Both the position numbers and the translations under genes were made by a program. A stretch of DNA of 64,000 nucleotides from positions 124,001-188,000 of the forward strand of contig JAIQGF010000016.1 in assembly GCA_020072845.1 (NCBI GenBank), read 5' to 3'. The notes under the pieces are model-generated. The model worked only from the letters and a program-made list of their open reading frames with translations. It did no database searches and had not been told where the DNA came from. Position 1 is the stretch's first letter. Every line of letters starts with the position of its first letter. Positions 58,130-64,000 of this stretch are shown piece after piece. Source of the DNA: Terriglobia bacterium. Lineage in GTDB: Bacteria; Acidobacteriota; Terriglobia; Terriglobales; Acidobacteriaceae.

Positions 58130-59416
58130 CTAGCGCTGGGTAATTTTCTCCAGCGCTTCGAAGAACTCCGGATACGAGATCCGCGCCGCTTCCGCCCCGT
58201 GAATGATGGTCTCTCCCTCGGCGCGCAAGGCGGCGATGGCGAACGCCATGGCGATGCGATGGTCGCCGTGCGACTCGATCTCCGCGCCATGCAGCGTTTG
58301 TCCGCCGGGCACCAGCAGTCCGTCCTCGCGCTCTTCCACGCGAGCGCCCATGGTGCGCAGATTCGAGGCCACGGCGGCGATGCGGTCGCTTTCCTTTACC
58401 CGCAACTCGCGCGCGTCGCGGATCTCGATGCCGTCTTCCGTGTAAGGCCCGATCGCGGCCAGCACCGGCAGCTCGTCAATCAGCGCCGCCGTGTCCGCAC
58501 CGTCAATGATGGTGCCGCGCAATCGGCCGCCCAGCGCGCGAATCGTGCCGCTCAGTTCCCCGTGGCGGTCCTCGGCATCGAGCAGCAGCGTTCGCAGGCC
58601 CAGCAGGTTGAGCACGTCAATCACCGCCGTGCGCGTCGGGTTCAGCAGCGCGCGCTCCACGATCAGCTCCGACTCCGGAAACAGCGCTGCGGCGCAGAGA
58701 AAAAAAGCGGCCGAGGAAACATCGCCGGGCACTTCCGCCTCGATCGCCTTTAGCTGTTGCCCGCCGGTGATGGCGGCGCGATTCTCCGCTCGCCGCAGCT
58801 TCGCGCCGAATGCCTCCAGCGCCACTTCGGTGTGGTCCCGCGTCGGCAGCGGCTCCTCGACCCAGGTTTCGCCCTCGGCAAACAGGCCGGCCAGCAGCAC
58901 CGCCGATTTCACCTGCGCGCTGGCCACCGGCACCTGGTATTCGATCGCATGCAAGCCCCCACCATGAATCCGCAGCGGCGCGCAGCCATCGCGCGAGTCA
59001 ATGCGCGCGCCCATTCGTTGCAGCGGCTCGATCACGCGGCGCATCGGCCGGCGCGACAGCGATTCGTCGCCCACCATTTCGCTGGTGAAATCCTGTCCGG
59101 CTAAAATGCCGGAGAGCATGCGCATGGTGGAGCCGGAATTCCCGCAGTCCAACGCCTGCCTGGGCTCGCGCAGCGCGCCGCCGTTGATCTCGACCGCGCC
59201 CTCGGCGCCGCGCTCGATCCCCGCGCCCAGCGCTGCCATGCAGGCCAGCGTGCTGGCACAGTCGGCGCCCGAGGAAAAGTTTTTCAATCGCGTCTGTCCC
59301 CGGGCGATGGCGCCCAGCATGGCGTAGCGGTGGGAAATGGACTTGTCGCCGGGCGGGGCTACGCTGCCGCGGATGTTGCGCGCCGGACGGACGATCACTG
59401 GATTTTCGTTTTTCAT
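58130..59416 (-). CDS. aroA: 3-phosphoshikimate 1-carboxyvinyltransferase (EPSP synthase)
   Basis: 428 aa from MKNENPVIVRPA at 59416; 16 more in-frame codons exist upstream. The substrate-binding boxes are PPGDKSISHRYAMLG and CGNSGSTMRMLSG, with RPMRRVIEPLQRMGA, DVSSAAFFLCAA, KESDRIAAV and DHRIAMAFAIA. It joins shikimate-3-phosphate and PEP in aromatic amino-acid synthesis, in the cytoplasm. It stands alone, with no other shikimate genes nearby. The small gene at 59472 lies upstream on the same strand. Confidence 0.97.
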   Translation of the reverse strand: MKNENPVIVRPARNIRGSVAPPGDKSISHRYAMLGAIARGQTRLKNFSSGADCASTLACMAALGAGIERGAEGAVEINGGALREPRQALDCGNSGSTMRMLSGILAGQDFTSEMVGDESLSRRPMRRVIEPLQRMGARIDSRDGCAPLRIHGGGLHAIEYQVPVASAQVKSAVLLAGLFAEGETWVEEPLPTRDHTEVALEAFGAKLRRAENRAAITGGQQLKAIEAEVPGDVSSAAFFLCAAALFPESELIVERALLNPTRTAVIDVLNLLGLRTLLLDAEDRHGELSGTIRALGGRLRGTIIDGADTAALIDELPVLAAIGPYTEDGIEIRDARELRVKESDRIAAVASNLRTMGARVEEREDGLLVPGGQTLHGAEIESHGDHRIAMAFAIAALRAEGETIIHGAEAARISYPEFFEALEKITQR

Positions 59417-59471
59417 CGTGCTGCCGCTCGCGCCCGTGGTCACGCGAGTTGCCTGCCGCCGCACCCCGGCA

Positions 59472-59870
59472 TCAGGATTTCGCGCCCGCGGTCTCCCGCA
59501 ACACGTTTGCCGGGACTTCTTTCACCGCCACCGCGAACTCGAACATCGGCGTCTCCACGCCGCGCCCCCAGCGGTTCACTTCCCAATGCGCACGCAGGAA
59601 TTTGACCTCCGCCTGCTGCGTCAGGTCGAGCAGCAGCGGGTGCTGCCCGCGATAAAACTTTTGCGGGAACGCGCCCAGCGCCTTGGCGCCCCAGGTGGTG
59701 CCGTCGCTGGAGCCGAAAATGCTGAGATCGAGCGACTCCTGCTCGATCACGTTGCTGATGTTCAGCGTCACCAGGAAGACGCGGCTTTGCGCCGCGCTGA
59801 TGTCCACGGCGGCGCCGTCGCCCTTGGCGGTGACCGTGGTGTTTGCGGGAACGAGAAAGGCTTCCACCAT
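59472..59870 (-). CDS. Hypothetical protein (beta-rich)
   Basis: 132 aa, starting MVEAFLVPANTTVTAKGDG. Beta-strand-rich, with SRVFLVTLNISNVIEQESLD and LSIFGSSDGTTWGAK. There is no signal peptide, membrane helix or known motif. It lies 55 bp upstream of aroA on the same strand and may share its transcript. I do not recognise a family; it could be a structural or surface-assembly protein. Confidence 0.65.
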   Translation of the reverse strand: MVEAFLVPANTTVTAKGDGAAVDISAAQSRVFLVTLNISNVIEQESLDLSIFGSSDGTTWGAKALGAFPQKFYRGQHPLLLDLTQQAEVKFLRAHWEVNRWGRGVETPMFEFAVAVKEVPANVLRETAGAKS

Positions 59871-59881
59871 GATGGGGGGAA

Positions 59882-59966
59882 TTCTAACATTGCCGAATTG
59901 CGGTACTGCCGAATTGCCGAATTGATATTCAACGACAATTCCGCAATTCTGCAGTTCCGCAATCAG
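59882..59966. repeat. 8-bp-period repeats, two inverted arms
   Basis: The left arm is GCCGAATT, GCGGTACT, GCCGAATT, GCCGAATT. The right arm is AATTCCGC, AATTCTGC, AGTTCCGC, AATC. The arms are complementary around ATATTCAACGAC. The right arm ends at the stop of the hydrolase gene. Confidence 0.92.
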
Positions 59967-60757
59967 TGTGACTGCGAGTCCAGAAACTGCCGCAGCACTC
60001 TCGCCACTTCCTCATGCTGCTCGAAGACGGCGTAGTGTCCGGCGCGCGGAATCACCGTCATCGCGCTGCCGTGAATGTGCCGCTGCATCAACTCGGCCTC
60101 TCCGGCGCCGGTCAGCACGTCTTCATCGCCGGTGATCAGCAGCGTGGGAACATCGATCGTGGCCAGCGTCGCCACCGAATCAGGACGCGCCGCCATGCCG
60201 CGCTGCCCCGCCGCCACGCCGGCGGGCGTCATCTTCATCATCATCGCGCGCGCCGTCTCCACCAGGTCCGGGCGGTTGCTGCGCGTCGTCTGCCCGAGCA
60301 GTTTCGGAATCATGCTTTCGATGAACGGCTCGACGCCGCGTTTTTCCACGTCCTCGGCCGATCGCAGCCGGTTGGTGCGCGCTTCTTCGTTGTCCGCGCC
60401 GGCTTTGGTGTTGCACAGTATCAGCGCCGAGACCCGCTCCCGATGCCGCCGCCAGAATTCAAACAGGATGTATCCCCCGATGGACTCGCCGGCAAAAACC
60501 GCCTTCCGCATCCCGAGGTCATCGATCAGGCGCGCGATATCGGCGGCGTGCTTCTCCATGCTCGCCGGGCCTTCGCCCACGCCCGATTCGCCGTGCCCGC
60601 GCAGGTCGGGCAGAACCAGCCGGTAGCGCGACGCCAGCAACAACGCCGCCGGCGCCCACACCCCGTGATGAGCGGGAAAAGGATGCAGCAGGACCACGTC
60701 CGGGCCCTTGCCCATGACATGGTAAGAAATTTCGGTGTCGGAGCTTCGTACGCGCAT
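59963..60757 (-). CDS. Alpha/beta hydrolase
   Basis: 264 aa, a single alpha/beta-hydrolase fold. The oxyanion region is VVLLHPFPAHHGVWAP. The nucleophile elbow is FAGESIGGY with Ser near residue 94. The acid is likely Asp in LLITGDEDVL and the His is in IPRAGHYAVFEQHE. A lid region (about 120-190) has REARTNR-like charged helices. Esterase or 3-oxoadipate enol-lactonase-type relatives are the nearest by pattern, but the substrate is not assignable. No signal peptide. Confidence 0.85.
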   Translation of the reverse strand: MRVRSSDTEISYHVMGKGPDVVLLHPFPAHHGVWAPAALLLASRYRLVLPDLRGHGESGVGEGPASMEKHAADIARLIDDLGMRKAVFAGESIGGYILFEFWRRHRERVSALILCNTKAGADNEEARTNRLRSAEDVEKRGVEPFIESMIPKLLGQTTRSNRPDLVETARAMMMKMTPAGVAAGQRGMAARPDSVATLATIDVPTLLITGDEDVLTGAGEAELMQRHIHGSAMTVIPRAGHYAVFEQHEEVARVLRQFLDSQSH

Positions 60758-60763
60758 GAAATA

Positions 60764-60845
60764 GAAAGGCGTTAGGTTTTAGGCTTTGGGTTTTGGGTTC
60801 AACGTTTTACGCCACAAGCCTAACGCCTAAGGCCCAAAGCCTGGA
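60764..60845. repeat. 7-bp-period repeats, two inverted arms
   Basis: The left arm is TTAGGTT, TTAGGCT, TTGGGTT, TTGGGTT. The right arm is AAGCCTA, ACGCCTA, AGGCCCA, AAGCCTGG. Complementary across about 20 bp. It fills the gap between the PspC-type gene and the hydrolase gene. Confidence 0.92.
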
Positions 60846-60847
60846 GG

Positions 60848-61171
60848 TCAACCCTGCTGGGTCGACACGGGCGCTCCCGCCGGCACGATCGCGACCAGCT
60901 CCGGCGCTTCCGGAACCACGATCCACGCGACAATGTATCCGATCACCCAGAACGGCAGCATCAGAATGCCCGCGATCAGCCACACCAGCCGGATCAGGGT
61001 CACGTCGAGATCGAAATATTCCGCGAACCCGGCGCACACTCCGGCGATCTTACGGCCCGTTCTCGGCCGCACCAGTTTCCGCCGCGCCACCACCGCGCCC
61101 ACGCGTTTGCCGCAGTAGGCGCAGACATTGGCGTCATCCTGAATGACTTTTCCGCAATAGTTGCAGTACAT
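60848..61171 (-). CDS. PspC-domain protein with N-terminal zinc ribbon
   Basis: 107 aa. The N-terminal zinc ribbon has CNYCGK and CAYCGKRV. The PspC domain follows (IAGVCAGFAEYFDLDVTLIR, then a membrane helix LVWLIAGILMLPFWVIGYIV and the ending WIVVPEAPE). PspC proteins sit in the inner membrane and respond to envelope stress in other bacteria. It stands alone, with no PspA or PspB nearby. It probably uses one membrane segment. Confidence 0.88.
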   Translation of the reverse strand: MYCNYCGKVIQDDANVCAYCGKRVGAVVARRKLVRPRTGRKIAGVCAGFAEYFDLDVTLIRLVWLIAGILMLPFWVIGYIVAWIVVPEAPELVAIVPAGAPVSTQQG

Positions 61172-61235
61172 GGCGCGCTCCCCAAACTTTCCCTCTATGG
61201 AATAGATACGACTCCGTTGCGCAAAAGGTTCCCGC

Positions 61236-61352
61236 AGCAGTCTTCAGTCGTCAGTCTTCAGTCGTCAGCAACAGCCAATTCCGAAAGTCCTCTGGGAAAA
61301 CAAATTCGAGCGCCACACGCCTGAAGACTGACGACTGAAGACTGACGACTAC
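61236..61352. repeat. 7-bp-period repeats, two inverted arms
   Basis: The left arm is AGTCTTC, AGTCGTC, AGTCTTC, AGTCGTC. The right arm is CTGAAGA, CTGACGA, CTGAAGA, CTGACGA. They are exact complements over about 28 bp with 60 bp between them. It is the cleanest example in the window; the stop codon of the TPR gene abuts it. Confidence 0.95.
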
Positions 61353-62597
61353 TTATTCCCGGTACGGCTGCTTGATCCTCTTCCGCGCCAGTTCCGCCCG
61401 TTCCGGGTCTCCCGCCGCCGCGATCGCCGCCTGGTAGCGCCGCAGGGCCTGTTCGCGGTTGTGCAGGATGTCGTACATCTCACCCGCCGCCAATTCGGCG
61501 CGCTGCCGCAGATCGGGATCGGCGGCGCTGTACTCTTGCACCGTGTCGTAGGCCTCGGCCGCGCGTTGAAAATCGTGTTGTCCGCGCAGCGCCTCGCCCA
61601 TGCCGTAGTAGGCCATCTCCATCCTCGACTCGGCAAACATCCCCGCCTTGCTGTCGTCCAGCAGCTTGCGGTAGGCGGCCACCGCGTCCGCTCCATGCCC
61701 GGCCGCATTCATCAGGTTGGCGTTTTCCAGGCGGAAAAGAAAATTCCTCGGGAACTCCGACTCCAGTTGCCCCACCAGCTTCAGCGCCTCCGGATATCTC
61801 TGCTCGCGCCGCAAAAACAACGACAGCGCGATGCGCGCGTCCACCGAGGTCTCTCCGCCGCCCTGCCCGGCCGCGTACAGGTACTCGATTCCCTTGTGCT
61901 TGTTGCCGCTCAGCCCCACGATCGAGGCCGCCAGCTTGATCGCAAAATTAATGCTGCCGATCACGTAATTGTGGATCCCGACCACCATCTTCGCGTCGGT
62001 GAACTTGGGGTCCAGCTCCAGTACGCGCTCGTGATCGCGTCGCGCTCCCACTGCGCTCCGCAGCGCCGCGAACCACGCCTTCTCCACCAGCCCGATATAC
62101 AGTGCCCTCGTCGCCCGCGTGACGCCGCGCGCGTACAACGCGTCCGCGTCGTTAGGGTTGGCCTTCAGCCGCACGTCTTCCAATTGGAACGCCCGCTCCA
62201 TCAGGCTCTTGATTTGCGCCTGGATTTTCGGGTCCATCGGAAATTGCTTGCTGGTCAGAAAGCTGTTCTTGGAATATAGCTCGGTGTCCAGCGCCCCAAT
62301 CCGGAACAGTTCGCGGAACAGCACACTTGACAACAGGTGATTGGTGGTAAACGCGTCGTCCGGGTGCGCCTTCAGGGCCAGCTCGAACTCACGTACCGCC
62401 TGGTCATATTCCAGGTTGTAGAGATGTTCGAAGCCGCTGCGCGTGTTGGCGTCGTCAGGCCGGAATTTCAGGTTGGCAATGCCCGAGGGCGCGCTGCCGG
62501 CCCGTGCCGCGCCCGCCGTAACCAACAGAATAATGGCGATCGTGCAGAGCTTGCCCCCGATATCGCGAGCGCCGCACGGGCGCCAATAAGGTCTCAT
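61353..62597 (-). CDS. Secreted TPR-repeat protein
   Basis: 414 aa from MRPYWRPCG at 62597. A signal peptide of about 35 residues (LCTIAIILLVTAGAARA) precedes repeated tetratricopeptide-like helices: HLYNLEYDQAVREFELALKA, then pairs such as LYARGVTRATRALYIG and AVAAYRKLLDDSKAG, and the final EQALRRYQAAIAAAGD. A protein-interaction scaffold outside the cytoplasmic membrane is likely. No partner is recognisable from the neighbours. Confidence 0.85.
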   Translation of the reverse strand: MRPYWRPCGARDIGGKLCTIAIILLVTAGAARAGSAPSGIANLKFRPDDANTRSGFEHLYNLEYDQAVREFELALKAHPDDAFTTNHLLSSVLFRELFRIGALDTELYSKNSFLTSKQFPMDPKIQAQIKSLMERAFQLEDVRLKANPNDADALYARGVTRATRALYIGLVEKAWFAALRSAVGARRDHERVLELDPKFTDAKMVVGIHNYVIGSINFAIKLAASIVGLSGNKHKGIEYLYAAGQGGGETSVDARIALSLFLRREQRYPEALKLVGQLESEFPRNFLFRLENANLMNAAGHGADAVAAYRKLLDDSKAGMFAESRMEMAYYGMGEALRGQHDFQRAAEAYDTVQEYSAADPDLRQRAELAAGEMYDILHNREQALRRYQAAIAAAGDPERAELARKRIKQPYRE

Positions 62598-62789
62598 CGC
62601 TGTGGCCTTTGCGCAGTTTACCTGATGGGCGCCGCCGGCCAAAAGCAGGTACAAACGTCCCCGCTTCGCAGAGGTACTAAAACGGCATGCTTCAGTTCTG
62701 AGTTTCGAATTCCGGAATCCCGCCTTTTGCATTTCGTTGCGACGAATCGGGCCTCTTCACCCTGCCGTACTCCGGCTTTCGCTCACAAC

Positions 62790-62818
62790 TCGCAACTCGC
62801 AACTCGCAACTCACTCAG
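62790..62818. repeat. 7-bp-period repeat in the 62598-62966 gap
   Basis: ACAACTC, GCAACTC, GCAACTC, GCAACTC, then ACTCAGTACTC. The rest of this 369-bp gap holds no gene; the segment 62850-62900 could carry the promoter of the next gene, but no clear boxes are seen. Confidence 0.85.
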
Positions 62819-62966
62819 TACTCCTTTCGACCTCCGCGTAAATTCTGCTTGAGCGCAATTTTTTCCCGGTTGCAGCGCTGCCGCAGCTCATTGATAAACA
62901 GCAGGTTCCTGTCCTGCCACTTTGGTGCGTCAGTTGCCAGCAAATTAATTGGGGATGGAGGATGTG

Positions 62967-63407
62967 ATGTCGGAAGCAGTACACAACGTCGAGCACGAAT
63001 ATTGGCGCCGACCGGCGCAGCCCACCAACGCCATGGAAGCGCCGTCGGCCATGCGCGGCCAGCTTACCTGTGCTCAGTGCGGCAGCGAATTCATCATGGG
63101 GTCCCGGTTCTGCCATGTCTGCGGCTCCGAGCGCGAAACGCTGGCCGGCTCCGGCACGACCGGCCGCTGGGCCCAGATTCTGGATTTCACCCGCATTCGT
63201 GAAGCCCTGGGCCTGTCCCCCGGTTCCCTGATCGCCTTCATCGCCGGCATGGGGTGCGTCATCGCCGCTATCGTCACCGGCTTCATGTTCACCGCTGCGA
63301 CCTTCCAGGACTGGCAGGCCGTCCAGATCTGGCGCATCGAGTGGCTGCTCGCGGGCGCTGCCGCGTTCCTGGCCGGCATCCTGCTCAAGAAAACCGACGC
63401 GCGCTAA
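62967..63407 (+). CDS. Zinc-ribbon membrane protein, hypothetical
   Basis: 146 aa from the ATG at 62967, chosen for GGAGGA four bases before it; earlier starts exist. A zinc ribbon CAQCGSEFIMGSRFCHVCGS lies near residues 35-54. It is followed by a loop and two membrane helices (LIAFIAGMGCVIAAIVTGFM and WLLAGAAAFLAGILLKKTDA). This resembles the many small zinc-ribbon-plus-helix proteins of Acidobacteria. Function is unknown. Confidence 0.75.
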   Translation: MSEAVHNVEHEYWRRPAQPTNAMEAPSAMRGQLTCAQCGSEFIMGSRFCHVCGSERETLAGSGTTGRWAQILDFTRIREALGLSPGSLIAFIAGMGCVIAAIVTGFMFTAATFQDWQAVQIWRIEWLLAGAAAFLAGILLKKTDAR

Positions 63408-63432
63408 CCGCGTGCGCTGGGGCTCACAACTC

Positions 63433-64000
63433 TCACGCCTCTCTCATCCCATACAGATGATTGATCGGCCCCTTCCCCCGCCCCACCGGATACGCCCGCG
63501 CGATCGCCCGGCGCACATACTGTCCCGCCGCCCGCACTGAATCCTTCAGATCAATTCCGCGCGCCAGGTTGCACGCCAGCGCCGTCGCAAACGCGCACCC
63601 CGTGCCGTGGGTTGCGTTGGACTCGATCCGCTTCCCCGCAAACTCCATCTGTTTTCGCCCGACGCTCAGCAAATCCACCGGCTCCTTCAGGTGCCCGCCC
63701 GTAATCACGACCGCCCGTGCTCCCATTTCCTGCAGCTTCGCCGCCGCCTTCTTCATCCCAAACAGGCTTTGTACCTTCACTCCACTGAGCGCTGCCGCTT
63801 CCTCCATATTTGGGGTCACCACGTCCGCCAGTTGGATCAGCCTGGTCCGCACCACCTCGATTCCCCGCTCATCCAGCAAATCCGTCCCCGACGACGACCG
63901 CAAAATCGGGTCCAGCACCACCCACGGTGCCCCATATCTGCCCGAATTTGGCAGAGGTGGGTCGGGCACATTTTGAAGCCGCGCTCGCCCCAGAAACTCC
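63433..64000 (-). CDS. thiD: Hydroxymethylpyrimidine kinase / phosphomethylpyrimidine kinase, partial
   Basis: The frame is open to the right edge, so the N-terminus is missing. Visible signatures are VVLDPILRSSSGTDLL, TPNMEEAAALSG, GARAVVITGGHLKEPVDLL, and the anion-hole/catalytic segment SNATHGTGCAFATALA with its Cys-containing GTGC. It phosphorylates HMP and HMP-P in thiamin synthesis. About 15 residues (PDPPLPNSGRYGAPW) between EFLGRARLQN and VVLDPILRS are encoded by a palindromic repeat and are foreign to the family. Confidence 0.9.
   Translation of the reverse strand, partial: EFLGRARLQNVPDPPLPNSGRYGAPWVVLDPILRSSSGTDLLDERGIEVVRTRLIQLADVVTPNMEEAAALSGVKVQSLFGMKKAAAKLQEMGARAVVITGGHLKEPVDLLSVGRKQMEFAGKRIESNATHGTGCAFATALACNLARGIDLKDSVRAAGQYVRRAIARAYPVGRGKGPINHLYGMREA
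63925..63969. repeat. TCTGCC/GGCAGA palindromic repeat inside thiD
   Basis: GGTGCCCCATATCTGCCCG, then AA, then TTTGGCAGAGGTGGGT. It matches the intergenic copy at 46717-46754 at nearly every position. It lies in frame inside thiD. Confidence 0.8.

Overview
The window looks like a GC-rich chromosome segment of a bacterium, most likely Acidobacteriota. That assignment is an inference from gene content and style: two complex I clusters, a porin-cytochrome, VPS10/BNR secreted proteins, an acidobacterial-type hypothetical, and very characteristic intergenic repeats. No rRNA or other strong taxonomic marker is present.

Layout. 1-12,382 (minus strand): a respiratory operon read leftwards and cut by the left edge. 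It encodes two cupredoxins, a Cys-rich small protein, an outer-membrane porin with a c-type heme motif, a GltD-like iron-sulfur flavoprotein, a Rieske protein, a split b6f-like cytochrome b and a cytochrome c with at least seven hemes. Upstream lie a membrane histidine kinase and a sigma-54 (NtrC-type) response regulator. A -24/-12 promoter and two tandem inverted-repeat activator sites sit between the regulator and the first cupredoxin, so the two-component pair probably controls this operon. 12,600-17,200: an accessory patch with lower GC, holding a decayed STAND-type NTPase gene (5'-truncated, two one-base frameshifts), a tyrosine integrase, tRNA-Gly(CCC) and a duplicated 29-bp piece of that tRNA. 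17,318-18,148: an acidobacterial-type hypothetical. 18,278-32,851 (plus): complex I cluster 1, nuoA-C-D-E-[Zn-ribbon gene]-F-G-H-J-K-L-M-N. It has the NADH module but no nuoB or nuoI, and its NuoL carries an inserted domain resembling EF-G domain V. 33,400-35,801 (minus): F0 ATP synthase genes c, a, I and Z. 35,915-46,576 (minus): complex I cluster 2, nuoA-C-D-H-I-J-K-L-M-N. It has nuoI but no nuoB and no NADH module. The F0 genes follow it on the same strand.

46,876-64,000: housekeeping and mixed genes. These are lysS, a two-gene BadF/HgdC-type ATPase plus dehydratase-like pair, a VPS10/BNR secreted protein, small regulatory or hypothetical proteins, tRNA-Lys(TTT), aroA, an alpha/beta hydrolase, a PspC protein, a TPR protein and thiD, which runs off the right edge.

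How the genes work together: the window is dominated by energy metabolism. It holds two complementary complex I sets, part of the F0 motor, and an inducible quinol-to-cytochrome/copper-protein chain. The most unusual sequence-level feature is a set of about 17 gene-boundary loci built from degenerate direct repeats with a 7-bp (sometimes 8- or 9-bp) period. They are often arranged as two inverted arms, and each locus uses its own word.
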